DNA of 64,000 nt from Dethiosulfovibrio peptidovorans DSM 11002 (GTDB taxonomy: Bacteria > Synergistota > Synergistia > Synergistales > Dethiosulfovibrionaceae), in NCBI RefSeq assembly GCF_000172975.1, contig NZ_ABTR02000001.1:1402501-1466500 (forward strand). The letters run 5' to 3'. Shown here one piece after another: positions 25,717-32,625 of this stretch. The notes beneath the pieces were generated by a model. That model did no database searches and had not been told where the DNA came from. It saw only the letters and a list, made by a program, of their open reading frames with translations. A program made the position numbers and the translations under genes. Each line of letters starts with the position of its first letter. Within the stretch, counting starts at the first letter, position 1.

Positions 25717-25762
25717 AGGACATCCCTTATCCTGATATCAGGATAAGGGATGTCCTTTTTTA
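25717..25762 (+). terminator. Strong terminator after the LuxR-type regulator
   Basis: A 40-base perfect palindrome (arms AGGACATCCCTTATCCTGAT and complement) is followed directly by TTTTTT. It separates the regulator from the cassette downstream. Confidence 0.93.
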
Positions 25763-25801
25763 TTGGGACGTAAGTGGCTGCGGAGAGGAGTTTGTCTAAA
25801 G

Positions 25802-26704
25802 ATGAAAAGATACCTGAGGAAGGTCCTGGCCGGTCTGGCCTTCGTCGTAATGATGGGAGCTGGGGCGTCAGGGGCCGAGCCGGCCTTCACTTTCAAGGTA
25901 AGCGATGATGGTCCTACCCTCTCGGTTACTTTCGACGGCGAGACCTTCTACGTCAGGAGCAAGGACGAGGTGATCAGCGAGATCCAGTGCGAGATATACG
26001 AGGAGGAGGTGAAGAACGATCCATCTTTATGTGTCTCCTCGGTCGATGCGAACTTCGATGGTTTCAACGATCTTATGATAACCGAGACCCTGTACGTTCC
26101 CAACCCGTATTGCTCGTTCTATCTGTGGAATCCCGAGACCGTAAAACTGGAAAGGGACGAGAGTTTGGAAGAGATCATAGGTCCCAGGTTCGACTCGGAG
26201 GCAAGAAGGATAATAGGCTTTTCCCATGGAAGCGTCACCGATAATCAAGAGACCGAGTATCGATGGATAGATGGACGACTAACCTTGACCTGGAGAAAGA
26301 CCCAGATTTACGACGAGAATCGTGGCCTGTTTGTCATCACCGAGGAAGTTCGAGACGAGGAGGGGGCTATGGAGGTCAGCTCCGAGATCTCCCTTACCGA
26401 GGGGCAGATGGACCGCTTTCTGGAGGGTGAGCCGTTTTTTGACAGGGAGACGATCGACAAGATTTCCGAGGTTGCAAGAGGACTTTTGGGATCTCCCTTA
26501 TCGGGCGACGGCGAGTTTCACGGTCGGGCCATAACGGACGATAAGCCGGTCTCCGCATGGCTCTTCGAGCTGGATAGCGGGGAGATAGCTTGTTTCGAGG
26601 TAGCTGACGATCTCTCAGGACTATACTTAAACAAGGGAGGAGACGACGGTGTCTTCAGGATCGATTTTGGAGATGGCGTCTCCTTGGGGCAAAGGGTTTA
26701 CTGA
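25802..26704 (+). CDS. Secreted protein, XAC2610-like
   Basis: A 300-residue protein with a signal peptide (1-24: VLAGLAFVVMMGAGASG, cleavage near SGA-E). Around 80-145 it carries VDANFDGFNDLMITETL, SFYLWNPET and FDSEARRIIGF, the arrangement seen in XAC2610-related proteins, where a calcium-loop-like D-x-N-x-D-G is followed by the end of a beta domain. The rest (about 150-300) is unrecognised; FDRETIDKISEVARGLLGSP is helical. I chose the ATG at 25802 because it starts a clean signal peptide; the ribosome site GAGAGGAG is eleven bases away. It opens a tandem set of small genes. Function is unknown. Confidence 0.72.
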   Translation: MKRYLRKVLAGLAFVVMMGAGASGAEPAFTFKVSDDGPTLSVTFDGETFYVRSKDEVISEIQCEIYEEEVKNDPSLCVSSVDANFDGFNDLMITETLYVPNPYCSFYLWNPETVKLERDESLEEIIGPRFDSEARRIIGFSHGSVTDNQETEYRWIDGRLTLTWRKTQIYDENRGLFVITEEVRDEEGAMEVSSEISLTEGQMDRFLEGEPFFDRETIDKISEVARGLLGSPLSGDGEFHGRAITDDKPVSAWLFELDSGEIACFEVADDLSGLYLNKGGDDGVFRIDFGDGVSLGQRVY

Positions 26705-26725
26705 CTTAAAAAAGAGGAGGAGGCA

Positions 26726-26983
26726 TTGAAAGTGGGATTTATCAAGTCGGTGACTGCTCTCAACGACTGGCGTCTGTTCGTGGAGATGGAGACGGGGAGC
26801 GTGATGGTTGTCGATCTTTCCCATAAACTTGATACCGCAAGATTTGGTGACCTAAGGGATCTGAAGTTATTCCGATCGGTCTCCACCGATGGCGATATCG
26901 TATTGTGGGGAGACGGCCGAGTGCGTCTGATGGCCCGAGAGCTTATGGACGTCGTTTTCGTGGAGAAAAAGGAGGCTCTATAA
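26726..26983 (+). CDS. DUF2442-like small protein
   Basis: An 85-residue cytoplasmic protein. The pattern LNDWRLFVEMETGSVMVVDL, a central FGDLRDLKLFRSV, then IVLWGDGRVRLMARELMDVV is that of DUF2442 proteins, which are small beta-rich proteins often found near toxin-antitoxin or metabolic genes. A GAGGAGGAGG run precedes a TTG start; a GTG at 26732 is an alternative. It overlaps no other gene and is two bases from the next start. It is the only member of the cassette without a signal peptide. Confidence 0.7.
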   Translation: MKVGFIKSVTALNDWRLFVEMETGSVMVVDLSHKLDTARFGDLRDLKLFRSVSTDGDIVLWGDGRVRLMARELMDVVFVEKKEAL

Positions 26984-26984
26984 A

Positions 26985-27461
26985 GTGCTTGGAATTAATA
27001 AAATTATTAAAAGAGGAAGCCTTTGCCTTGTCGCGTTAATAGTCTTTCTCTGTTTTGCTCATGAGGCGTCTGCCGCCAAGATCACCTTGGTCAACAAAAC
27101 CTCTGTTAAGGTCTCGGTTGCCCTGCAGTGGTGGACAGATGGCTCTGAGAGTAGAGGGGGCACCAAGGGGTGGTACGGAGTGGAGCCAGGAAAATCAAGA
27201 ACTATCGTCTGGAGTGGCATAGATGGTGCGGCTGTCCAGGTTGGTTACATGGGCTTTTACGCTAAGGGCAAGGGGCTTGTTTGGAATGGTGACTCTAGTG
27301 AGCTATATGGATCTGGATGGATACACCCCAAGAAAGCTTTCAAGACCGAGACTCCAGACCAAGCCATACCCGGAGGGCAGAAGGTCAACTTTCGCTGGTT
27401 TGATATCGATTTTACCGATGGAGGAGCCACCGCTGTTGGCAGGATAGTTTTAAGGCCTTAG
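26985..27461 (+). CDS. Secreted protein, DUF1036-like
   Basis: A 158-residue protein with a signal peptide (1-31: LCLVALIVFLCFAHEASA, cleavage near ASA-A). The mature part begins KITLVNKTSVKVSVALQWW and continues WYGVEPGKSRTIVWSGI, which resembles DUF1036, where a short beta-sandwich follows a VxNKT-type start. The match is by eye and tentative. AAGGAGG lies nine bases before the GTG. The stop codon is followed directly by a fragment of the dispersed TIR element, on which the next gene's leader is built. Function is unknown. Confidence 0.65.
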   Translation: MLGINKIIKRGSLCLVALIVFLCFAHEASAAKITLVNKTSVKVSVALQWWTDGSESRGGTKGWYGVEPGKSRTIVWSGIDGAAVQVGYMGFYAKGKGLVWNGDSSELYGSGWIHPKKAFKTETPDQAIPGGQKVNFRWFDIDFTDGGATAVGRIVLRP

Positions 27462-27478
27462 AGCCCATCTCTAAAGCG
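27462..27478 (+). repeat. Short match to the dispersed TIR element (copy C, end fragment)
   Basis: AGCCCATCTCTAAAGCG directly follows a TAG stop and resembles the terminal repeat AGGGCATCTCTAAAA seen at 38312 and 38430. Only about 15 bases match, so it may be a remnant or chance, but its position against a stop codon is the same as in the other copies. Confidence 0.4.
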
Positions 27479-27922
27479 ATGAAAATTAAAAAGAGCATGA
27501 AAATTGCTGCCGTGGCCCTTTTTTTTGGTGCTTTTTTCCTGTATGGGTTGAGTCCACCTATACCGAAATCGGGTTTTTTCTACGAGATTAGAGATTGTAA
27601 TATGGTTTATCGGGTTAAGGGGGTCTTTAGATCGTCCTATGTGAAAACCGAAGGGCTTAATTTTGTGGAGGGGGGATTTCCTAGGTTTGTGGCGTGGATA
27701 GCTATAACCCCTTCCAACGCCCTGGATAAGGAGCCTACTGGGATATGCTTTTTTGACGACGACGGCGACTACTCGGGATTTCTGCCCATTTCGGAGGATC
27801 TCTCCGGGGTTGTCGAATCTATAAGGATCGACGGTAAGGTAATAGATCTGACCCTACTTCGCAACGGAGTAAGGGAAAAGTTACGTTTCACAGATGTAGA
27901 CGCCGATATCCCTTGGTCCTGA
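27479..27922 (+). CDS. Small secreted or membrane-anchored protein, unknown
   Basis: A 147-residue protein I do not recognise. Residues 7-25 (MKIAAVALFFGAFFLYGLS) form a signal peptide or anchor. The segment WIAITP...GICFFDDDGDYSGFLPISEDLSG is similar to the next gene's WIIVDP...GIYFFNELEEPLGFLPFEG, so the two are probably diverged tandem duplicates of one domain. The ATG at 27479 has no good ribosome site because the repeat fragment occupies its leader; an ATG at 27497 is possible. The base composition is more AT-rich than that of the flanking genes. Confidence 0.6.
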   Translation: MKIKKSMKIAAVALFFGAFFLYGLSPPIPKSGFFYEIRDCNMVYRVKGVFRSSYVKTEGLNFVEGGFPRFVAWIAITPSNALDKEPTGICFFDDDGDYSGFLPISEDLSGVVESIRIDGKVIDLTLLRNGVREKLRFTDVDADIPWS

Positions 27923-27946
27923 AAGATGAATAGGGGTGGTTTAATC

Positions 27947-28696
27947 GTGAACGCAAATAGAAGATATCTTTGCGTGTTTTTATTGGCATCGATCATGTTT
28001 GTTCTGCTGGCCTTTCCAGCTCTGGCAGCACAGGAAAGCTACGTTCTCAAAGAGGGTTGTGCCTTTAGGGTCAAAGCCGATGGCAAAGAGATCAAACTGG
28101 AGGAGGATCAGCCTGCATACTGGAGTACCGACAGCGGCATGTATTCCTGGATAATTGTGGATCCCGAGCTTTCCGACGCAATGAAGGGATCCAAAAGCGG
28201 CATATACTTTTTCAATGAGCTTGAGGAGCCCCTTGGCTTCCTGCCTTTTGAGGGGGCTGCATACTGTAACGTATCCCTCAGCCCAGACGGCGAGATGATA
28301 ACCATCAGCTTCGGCACCGGTGTTTCTCAGGAGCTTATCCTCTACTCCATGGATGGTTTCGAGAAAAAAAAGTCCTTCCAGATTATCGGAGAGACCTGCT
28401 GGCTTGATCCATATCGGTTAGTCTTCACCATGGATGAAGCTGGTAAGGGGGCCAGGGGAAATGCTATGGATCAACAGGAGGGCTGGCTTTCGGTGATGAT
28501 GTACGATGCCGCTATGGAGGAGCTTTTTAGTATCGTGGATGCCACCGAGACGGAGGATTACATGCTTGTAGGGGTCAACTTTGAAGGGGAGGAAATAGAG
28601 GTCCTGAAGCGTTCGGTTAAGGAAGCAAACGACTGGAAGGATGAACAGAATATCGAGGATTCCACAATTTCGATACCGATCCCCGCAGCTGGATAA
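27947..28696 (+). CDS. Secreted protein, unknown, paralog of the upstream gene
   Basis: A 249-residue protein. Residues 1-28 form a clear signal peptide (FLLASIMFVLLAFPALAA, cleavage near ALA-A). A domain at about 65-120 (WIIVDPELSDAMKG, IYFFNELEEPLGFLPFEG, then LSPDGEMITISFG) is related to the preceding gene. A second region (145-235) has LDPYRLVFTMDEAGKG and LSVMMYDAAMEELFSIVDATE, resembling single blades of a beta-propeller. I chose the GTG at 27947, seven bases after GGGGTGG; an ATG at 27926 in frame is the alternative. Function is unknown. Confidence 0.65.
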   Translation: MNANRRYLCVFLLASIMFVLLAFPALAAQESYVLKEGCAFRVKADGKEIKLEEDQPAYWSTDSGMYSWIIVDPELSDAMKGSKSGIYFFNELEEPLGFLPFEGAAYCNVSLSPDGEMITISFGTGVSQELILYSMDGFEKKKSFQIIGETCWLDPYRLVFTMDEAGKGARGNAMDQQEGWLSVMMYDAAMEELFSIVDATETEDYMLVGVNFEGEEIEVLKRSVKEANDWKDEQNIEDSTISIPIPAAG

Positions 28697-28705
28697 GAGA
28701 GGACG

Positions 28706-29332
28706 ATGATGATGAGATTTCACATGAAGCATGTTTTTTTGGCTACCTGTATGGCTCTCCTGATCTGCGTCGGGTCCGCACTGGGTGCTCCGACCCAGAA
28801 GGAGCTCAAGGATACGAGCTTGTTCCTGAGCAACTTCACGGAGCTTGGCTTTATGGAGATTGACGTGGAGGAGATGTCCCATCCCGATAGCTACCCCGAT
28901 CTGGTTCGATTCGGGATCCAGCACAATTACATCAACAACTTCAAAAGCCGTGTTCGACAGAATAAGGACAACCCTGGAGATACGGGGGAACTGCGGATCA
29001 AGGCGGCTTACGTCGAGGAGTCGGTTCAGAAGTACTTCGGAATAAAGATAAAGGCAGACAGATCGGTGGATCAGTCCGACCCCCCCTATTTTTTCAAGGG
29101 CGGCTATTTCAGCTTTTTCGGAGCCGATGGTGAGGCTCCCTGGTACGCAAGGGTCGAAGAGGCCTTAAGCCCTAAAAAAGGGATATGGGAATTACGAGGT
29201 GAAATATACAACGCTGACGACCCGGAGGACATCTTCGGTACTTTTAACGCCACCATAAAAGAGGCCATGTGGGGCAAGAAACGCACCTATGTGATGGTGT
29301 CCATGACGTCAGAATACAGCCCGTCCAATTAA
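28706..29332 (+). CDS. Secreted protein, unknown
   Basis: A 208-residue protein I do not recognise. Residues 8-28 form a signal peptide (VFLATCMALLICVGSALG, then A-P). The mature part has an alternating alpha/beta appearance: KDTSLFLSNFTELGFMEIDV, KAAYVEESVQKYFGIKI and PPYFFKGGYFSFFGADGEAP. Three ATGs in a row start the frame, and GAGAGGA favours the second or third (28709 or 28712). It lies nine bases after the previous gene and eleven before the next, which fits one transcript. It has no clear catalytic residues. Confidence 0.65.
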   Translation: MMMRFHMKHVFLATCMALLICVGSALGAPTQKELKDTSLFLSNFTELGFMEIDVEEMSHPDSYPDLVRFGIQHNYINNFKSRVRQNKDNPGDTGELRIKAAYVEESVQKYFGIKIKADRSVDQSDPPYFFKGGYFSFFGADGEAPWYARVEEALSPKKGIWELRGEIYNADDPEDIFGTFNATIKEAMWGKKRTYVMVSMTSEYSPSN

Positions 29333-29343
29333 GGAAGATGATC

Positions 29344-30129
29344 ATGTCGAACAAGAAAAATATCGCTTTATCGCTTATTTGTGCCTCTTTGGCTACTATT
29401 TTTCTCGTATCGGTTGGTTTCTGCTCCAATAGAGATAACTGTATCGCCATAGTCTACACCGAAGCAGATTTTCAGGGTACGTCCTGGGAGATCTACGTGA
29501 CAGGGGAGTACGACCTTTGGTGGAAGATCGACAAGGATGTGGAAAATCCCAGGATGATATTTGACCTCCCCAACGATACCATCGCCTCGATCAGGGTCCG
29601 ACCTGGCTATGAGGTGATACTTTTCGAGCATGCCGAGCTTGCCGGTGATTCACTCGTCCTCGACATCGATGCGCCTTCTCTGGAGGGAAGATGGACTGGT
29701 CAGGCATCTTCTCTGACGGTTTTCAGGATAGAGGACCAGGAGCTTGTGGGAAGGTGGCAGGCCTCGGTCAAGTCCGATTCGACGGAGTTCGCCAAGGGGG
29801 GGATTATGGACAGGGACGAAATCGTCGCCTTTATGGAGGAAAATCGCGAGGGCTTTTCTGAGCTCATAGAGGCTGGGGAAAACCAGTGGTATGACGATAC
29901 CACCGACGAGCAGCGGATAAACGTGGCTGCGTACATGCTAGGACTGTTCGAGGCCCTTGGCTACGACGTTTCCTCCTGGACCCCGAATACCTTTGCCCAG
30001 AGCATCAATAACTTCTACGACTGGAGGAAGGATCTCAGCCTATGGCAGACAGCCTGCTTGGTCCTTAACGTGGATGGGGCAATGTACGAGGAGATCTTCT
30101 CCTCTTCCCGATGTCGTTCTTTGGGTTAG
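29344..30129 (+). CDS. Secreted protein with a beta/gamma-crystallin-like domain
   Basis: A 261-residue protein with a signal peptide (1-27). Residues about 33-130 contain two Greek-key-like halves: IVYTEADFQGTSWEIYV ends with NDTIASIRVRPGYEV, and ILFEHAELAGDSLVLDI ends with GQASSLTVFRI. The aromatic-x6-Gly corner, the G-Y-x-V-x-L-(F/Y)-E centre and the N/D-D-x-x-A/S-S calcium-site positions follow the beta/gamma-crystallin family. The remaining 130 residues are helical (RDEIVAFMEENREGFSEL) with no match I know. I chose the ATG at 29344, eight bases after AAGGA. It is the last gene of the cassette. The domain assignment is by eye but rather specific. Confidence 0.7.
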   Translation: MSNKKNIALSLICASLATIFLVSVGFCSNRDNCIAIVYTEADFQGTSWEIYVTGEYDLWWKIDKDVENPRMIFDLPNDTIASIRVRPGYEVILFEHAELAGDSLVLDIDAPSLEGRWTGQASSLTVFRIEDQELVGRWQASVKSDSTEFAKGGIMDRDEIVAFMEENREGFSELIEAGENQWYDDTTDEQRINVAAYMLGLFEALGYDVSSWTPNTFAQSINNFYDWRKDLSLWQTACLVLNVDGAMYEEIFSSSRCRSLG

Positions 30130-30147
30130 GGACATTCTACAATACCC

Positions 30148-30172
30148 TTGACCTTTTCGATCGAACTGTGGT
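30148..30172 (+). promoter_or_regulatory. Likely promoter of the cysE-cysK transcript
   Basis: TTGACC at 30148-30153 is followed after 16 bases by GGTACT. The -10 box is weak. It stands about 40 bases before the leader peptide start, which is the usual distance for an attenuator. Confidence 0.45.
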
Positions 30173-30211
30173 ACTCTTCGACGAAACATACTTAGAGGGA
30201 GAGATTGAACG

Positions 30212-30265
30212 ATGTATACTCGTTTCATAGACGTTAGCTGTTGTTGTCGGTGGATGCTCGACTAA
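30212..30265 (+). CDS. Cysteine leader peptide (attenuator), 17 residues
   Basis: A short ORF reads MYTRFIDVSCCCRWMLD with three consecutive Cys codons (TGT, 30239-30247) and a GAGGGAGA site upstream. Right after the Cys codons CGGTGGAT (30248-30255) pairs with ATCCACCG (30265-30272); this shares bases with a second perfect stem, CCGCAGTC (30270-30277) with GACTGCGG (30281-30288). A T-run terminator follows at 30364. The next genes are cysE and cysK. This is the layout of ribosome-mediated attenuation: stalling at Cys codons when charged Cys-tRNA is scarce would change the fold and allow cysEK transcription. The mechanism is inferred; peptide and stems are seen directly. Confidence 0.75.
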   Translation: MYTRFIDVSCCCRWMLD

Positions 30266-30363
30266 TCCACCGCAGTCTTGGACTGCGGGGCATATGGCCC
30301 GTTGCGGTCCGGAGACGGAACGTCATCTCTCGACGAATATGCACCTGATCTATCAGGCTTAAA

Positions 30364-30394
30364 ACGGGATCGCCCTAGGCGGTTCCGTTTTTTT
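30364..30394 (+). terminator. Attenuator terminator upstream of cysE
   Basis: ACGGGATCGCC and GGCGGTTCCGT pair over eleven positions (two or three G-U) around a CTA loop and are followed by seven T. An upstream ACGGAAC (about 30316-30322) is complementary to GTTCCGT in the terminator's right arm and could form the competing structure. Confidence 0.85.
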
Positions 30395-30434
30395 CGTCTT
30401 CGACCGCCGGAGTTTTTTTTAGGAGGTTCGATGA

Positions 30435-31073
30435 ATGATAGGCAAGGGTATGGGGTTCGTAGACGCTATAGCGGAGGACTGGAAGGCGGTCAGGAGAAAC
30501 GATCCGGCGTTGCCAGCTGGATGGAGAGGAAAGGGGGAGTTCGTTCTGTGCTATCCCGGAGTCCACGCTCTTTGGCTTTACAGGCTGGCACATGGCCTTC
30601 ACGTCAGCAAAATTCCGGTTTTGCCGAGGCTTATAAGCCACCTTGGCCGTTGGCTGACCGGAATAGAGATCCATCCCGGCGCGACGATAGGAAGAGGTCT
30701 CTTCATAGATCATGGCATGGGAGTGGTCATAGGGGAGACCGCAGAGATAGGCGACAACGTGTCCCTGTTCCACGGGGTTACCCTTGGAGGAAGGGGCGGT
30801 GAGGTCGGAAAACGTCACCCTACTCTGGAGGATAACGTGATCGTAGGTGCGGGAACCCAGGTTCTTGGACCTATAACCATAGGGAAAGGGGCCAAGGTCG
30901 GGGCCGGAAGCGTTGTGTTGGAGGACGTGGCTCCTGGCTCTACCGTGACGGGGGAGCAGGCTAGGGTGAGGGACGGCTCAGGGCCTCTTCTCAGGAGAAT
31001 AGAGGAGTTGGAACGTCGTATTGAGGAGATGGCGCTCCTTTTAGGGTCATCTACTGGGCAGGAGGTCGCATGA
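30435..31073 (+). CDS. cysE: Serine O-acetyltransferase
   Basis: A 212-residue cytoplasmic enzyme that makes O-acetylserine from serine and acetyl-CoA, the first step of cysteine synthesis. The N-terminal helices are followed by a left-handed beta-helix with hexapeptide repeats: [20 protein letters not shown] (substrate-binding His region), [23 protein letters not shown] and [13 protein letters not shown]. The C-terminal tail is longer and helical ([15 protein letters not shown]). AGGAGG stands eight bases before the ATG. The gene follows a cysteine leader-peptide attenuator and overlaps or abuts cysK at its end, so one transcript makes both enzymes. Confidence 0.94.
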   Translation: MIGKGMGFVDAIAEDWKAVRRNDPALPAGWRGKGEFVLCYPGVHALWLYRLAHGLHVSKIPVLPRLISHLGRWLTGIEIHPGATIGRGLFIDHGMGVVIGETAEIGDNVSLFHGVTLGGRGGEVGKRHPTLEDNVIVGAGTQVLGPITIGKGAKVGAGSVVLEDVAPGSTVTGEQARVRDGSGPLLRRIEELERRIEEMALLLGSSTGQEVA

Positions 31074-31996
31074 TGAGCTACAGAGTGGATGAATTGATGA
31101 ACGCGAGGGTTATCGGTAAGACGCCTATGATCGTGGTGCGTCCCTTCGAGGACGGTGCGGAGATAGCCCTGAAGATTGAGGGGAACGGCGCAGGGGGGTC
31201 CATAAAGGACAGGGCCGCCTGGGGGATGCTCCGTCGGGCGGAGGAAAGAGGGGAGCTTTGTGACGAGACCGTCGTGGTGGAGCCCACCTCGGGCAATACC
31301 GGAATAGCCCTGGCCATGTTGGGTCGAGGTCTGGGGCTCAAGGTAATGCTGACCATGCCCGAGTCTATGTCGGTCGAGCGGAGGTCTTTGCTGAAGGCTT
31401 ACGGAGCCGAGGTCGTCCTTACTCCCGCAGGAGAGGGAATGTCAGGGGCCGTCCGAAGGGCGGATGAGCTGGTAGCGGAAATCCCAGGAGCCTTGACGAT
31501 GGACCAGTTTTCCAATCCCGGAAATCCCTGGGCCCATAGGGTGACCACCGGTCAGGAGATACTCCGTGATCTCTGGGGAAGGCGGATAGATGCCTTCGTG
31601 GCGGGGGTCGGTACCGGCGGTACCTTGACCGGAATCGCCGAAGCCTTCAGAGGGGCAGGTCGTTCTGTTTCGGTGGTCGCTGTGGAGCCTAAGGGAAGCT
31701 CCGTACTGTCCGGTGGCCGTTCCGGTTCTCACGATATTCAGGGCATCGGAGCCGGCTTCGTTCCCAAGGTCCTGGATGTCGATTTGATTGATGAGATCGT
31801 CGCAGTAGACGACGAAGAGGCGAGGGATGGAGCCAGGCTGCTGGTCTCTCGATGGGGTCTCCTCTGCGGAATATCCTCCGGGGCAAATCTCCACGCCGCT
31901 GTGGTGAAGGCCAGGGAGATCGGCCCCGAAGGTTTGGTGGTGACGGTTTTGCCCGACAGAGGGGAGAAGTACCTCAGCACGGGGCTTTTCTCCTAG
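31073..31996 (+). CDS. cysK: Cysteine synthase (O-acetylserine sulfhydrylase)
   Basis: A 307-residue PLP enzyme that converts O-acetylserine and sulfide to cysteine. The PLP lysine is Lys45 in GGSIKDRAAW. Also present are the substrate loop PTSGNTGIALA, the phosphate-binding GTGGTLTGIAEA and the C-terminal GISSGANLHAA. An ATG at 31070 overlaps the cysE stop; the ATG at 31073 is seven bases from AGGAGG and is preferred. Length matches CysK/CysM. It ends against the convergent DUF502 gene, whose stop overlaps its own, and no terminator is visible between them. Confidence 0.94.
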   Translation: MSYRVDELMNARVIGKTPMIVVRPFEDGAEIALKIEGNGAGGSIKDRAAWGMLRRAEERGELCDETVVVEPTSGNTGIALAMLGRGLGLKVMLTMPESMSVERRSLLKAYGAEVVLTPAGEGMSGAVRRADELVAEIPGALTMDQFSNPGNPWAHRVTTGQEILRDLWGRRIDAFVAGVGTGGTLTGIAEAFRGAGRSVSVVAVEPKGSSVLSGGRSGSHDIQGIGAGFVPKVLDVDLIDEIVAVDDEEARDGARLLVSRWGLLCGISSGANLHAAVVKAREIGPEGLVVTVLPDRGEKYLSTGLFS

Positions 31997-32604
31997 CGCT
32001 TAAGCCCAAGCGAGATGATGATCTTGAAGGCGTGCTCCGGAGATATGTTCACGTAGGTTATGTCGTCCTCGTAGAAGAACATGACTATCCCGGATGTAGG
32101 GTTGGGAGCCGTGGGCATGAATATGCTGAGCATAACTCTGCCGTCCGGCTCCACGTCCCTTCTGGTGACGAATCCCAGAAGGTGTCCAGGCCCCATTGGT
32201 ATTTGCACTACCCCCAGGTACGCGTCTGTCTTCCCGGTTCCGGTGAAGGACCCGACCAAGTCCTTTATGGTCTCGTACCAGGACCCGACCAAAGGGATGG
32301 CTACTATGGCCCTCTCCAGCGAGTTCAGGGTCCATCGTTCTCTGCGGGCGAACTTGCTCCCGGCGTAGGTTATCACGAATACTATGGACACGAACATGAT
32401 CATGGTCATCTCCACCGATTCGGTGAAGCCGAAAAGTATCTTGGCTACGGCGGTCAAGGTCTGCACCAGGAGCCTTACTATGAATATAAGTATCGCCAGA
32501 GGGAGAAACACCAGAAGTCCTGTGACGAAGTTTCTCCCGAATCTCTTCAGGAGGGGCGGTTTTTTCTCTTCTTCTTCCTGTCTCGGTCTTTCCGTTTCCG
32601 TCAT
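31993..32604 (-). CDS. DUF502 membrane protein
   Basis: A 203-residue protein. Two N-terminal helices, VTGLLVFLPLAILIFIVRLL and MFVSIVFVITYAGSKFA, are followed by a soluble domain with the family features LVGSWYETIKDLVGSF, MGPGHLLGFVTRRD and FMPTAPNPTSG. The DUF502 function is not known; its plant relatives (COV proteins) are membrane proteins. The ATG at 32604 has AAGG about eleven bases upstream; a GTG at 32616 is an alternative. The HD hydrolase gene lies just upstream on the same strand, ten bases from that alternative start. Confidence 0.88.
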   Translation of the reverse strand: MTETERPRQEEEEKKPPLLKRFGRNFVTGLLVFLPLAILIFIVRLLVQTLTAVAKILFGFTESVEMTMIMFVSIVFVITYAGSKFARRERWTLNSLERAIVAIPLVGSWYETIKDLVGSFTGTGKTDAYLGVVQIPMGPGHLLGFVTRRDVEPDGRVMLSIFMPTAPNPTSGIVMFFYEDDITYVNISPEHAFKIIISLGLKR

Positions 32605-32625
32605 CTGCGGTCGCACCTTCTTTTT

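Noticed and set aside
30130-30434. T-box or SAM-type riboswitch before cysE
   Set aside because: No T-box consensus (TGGNACCGCG-like) or SAM aptamer elements are visible; the Cys-codon leader peptide explains the hairpins better.
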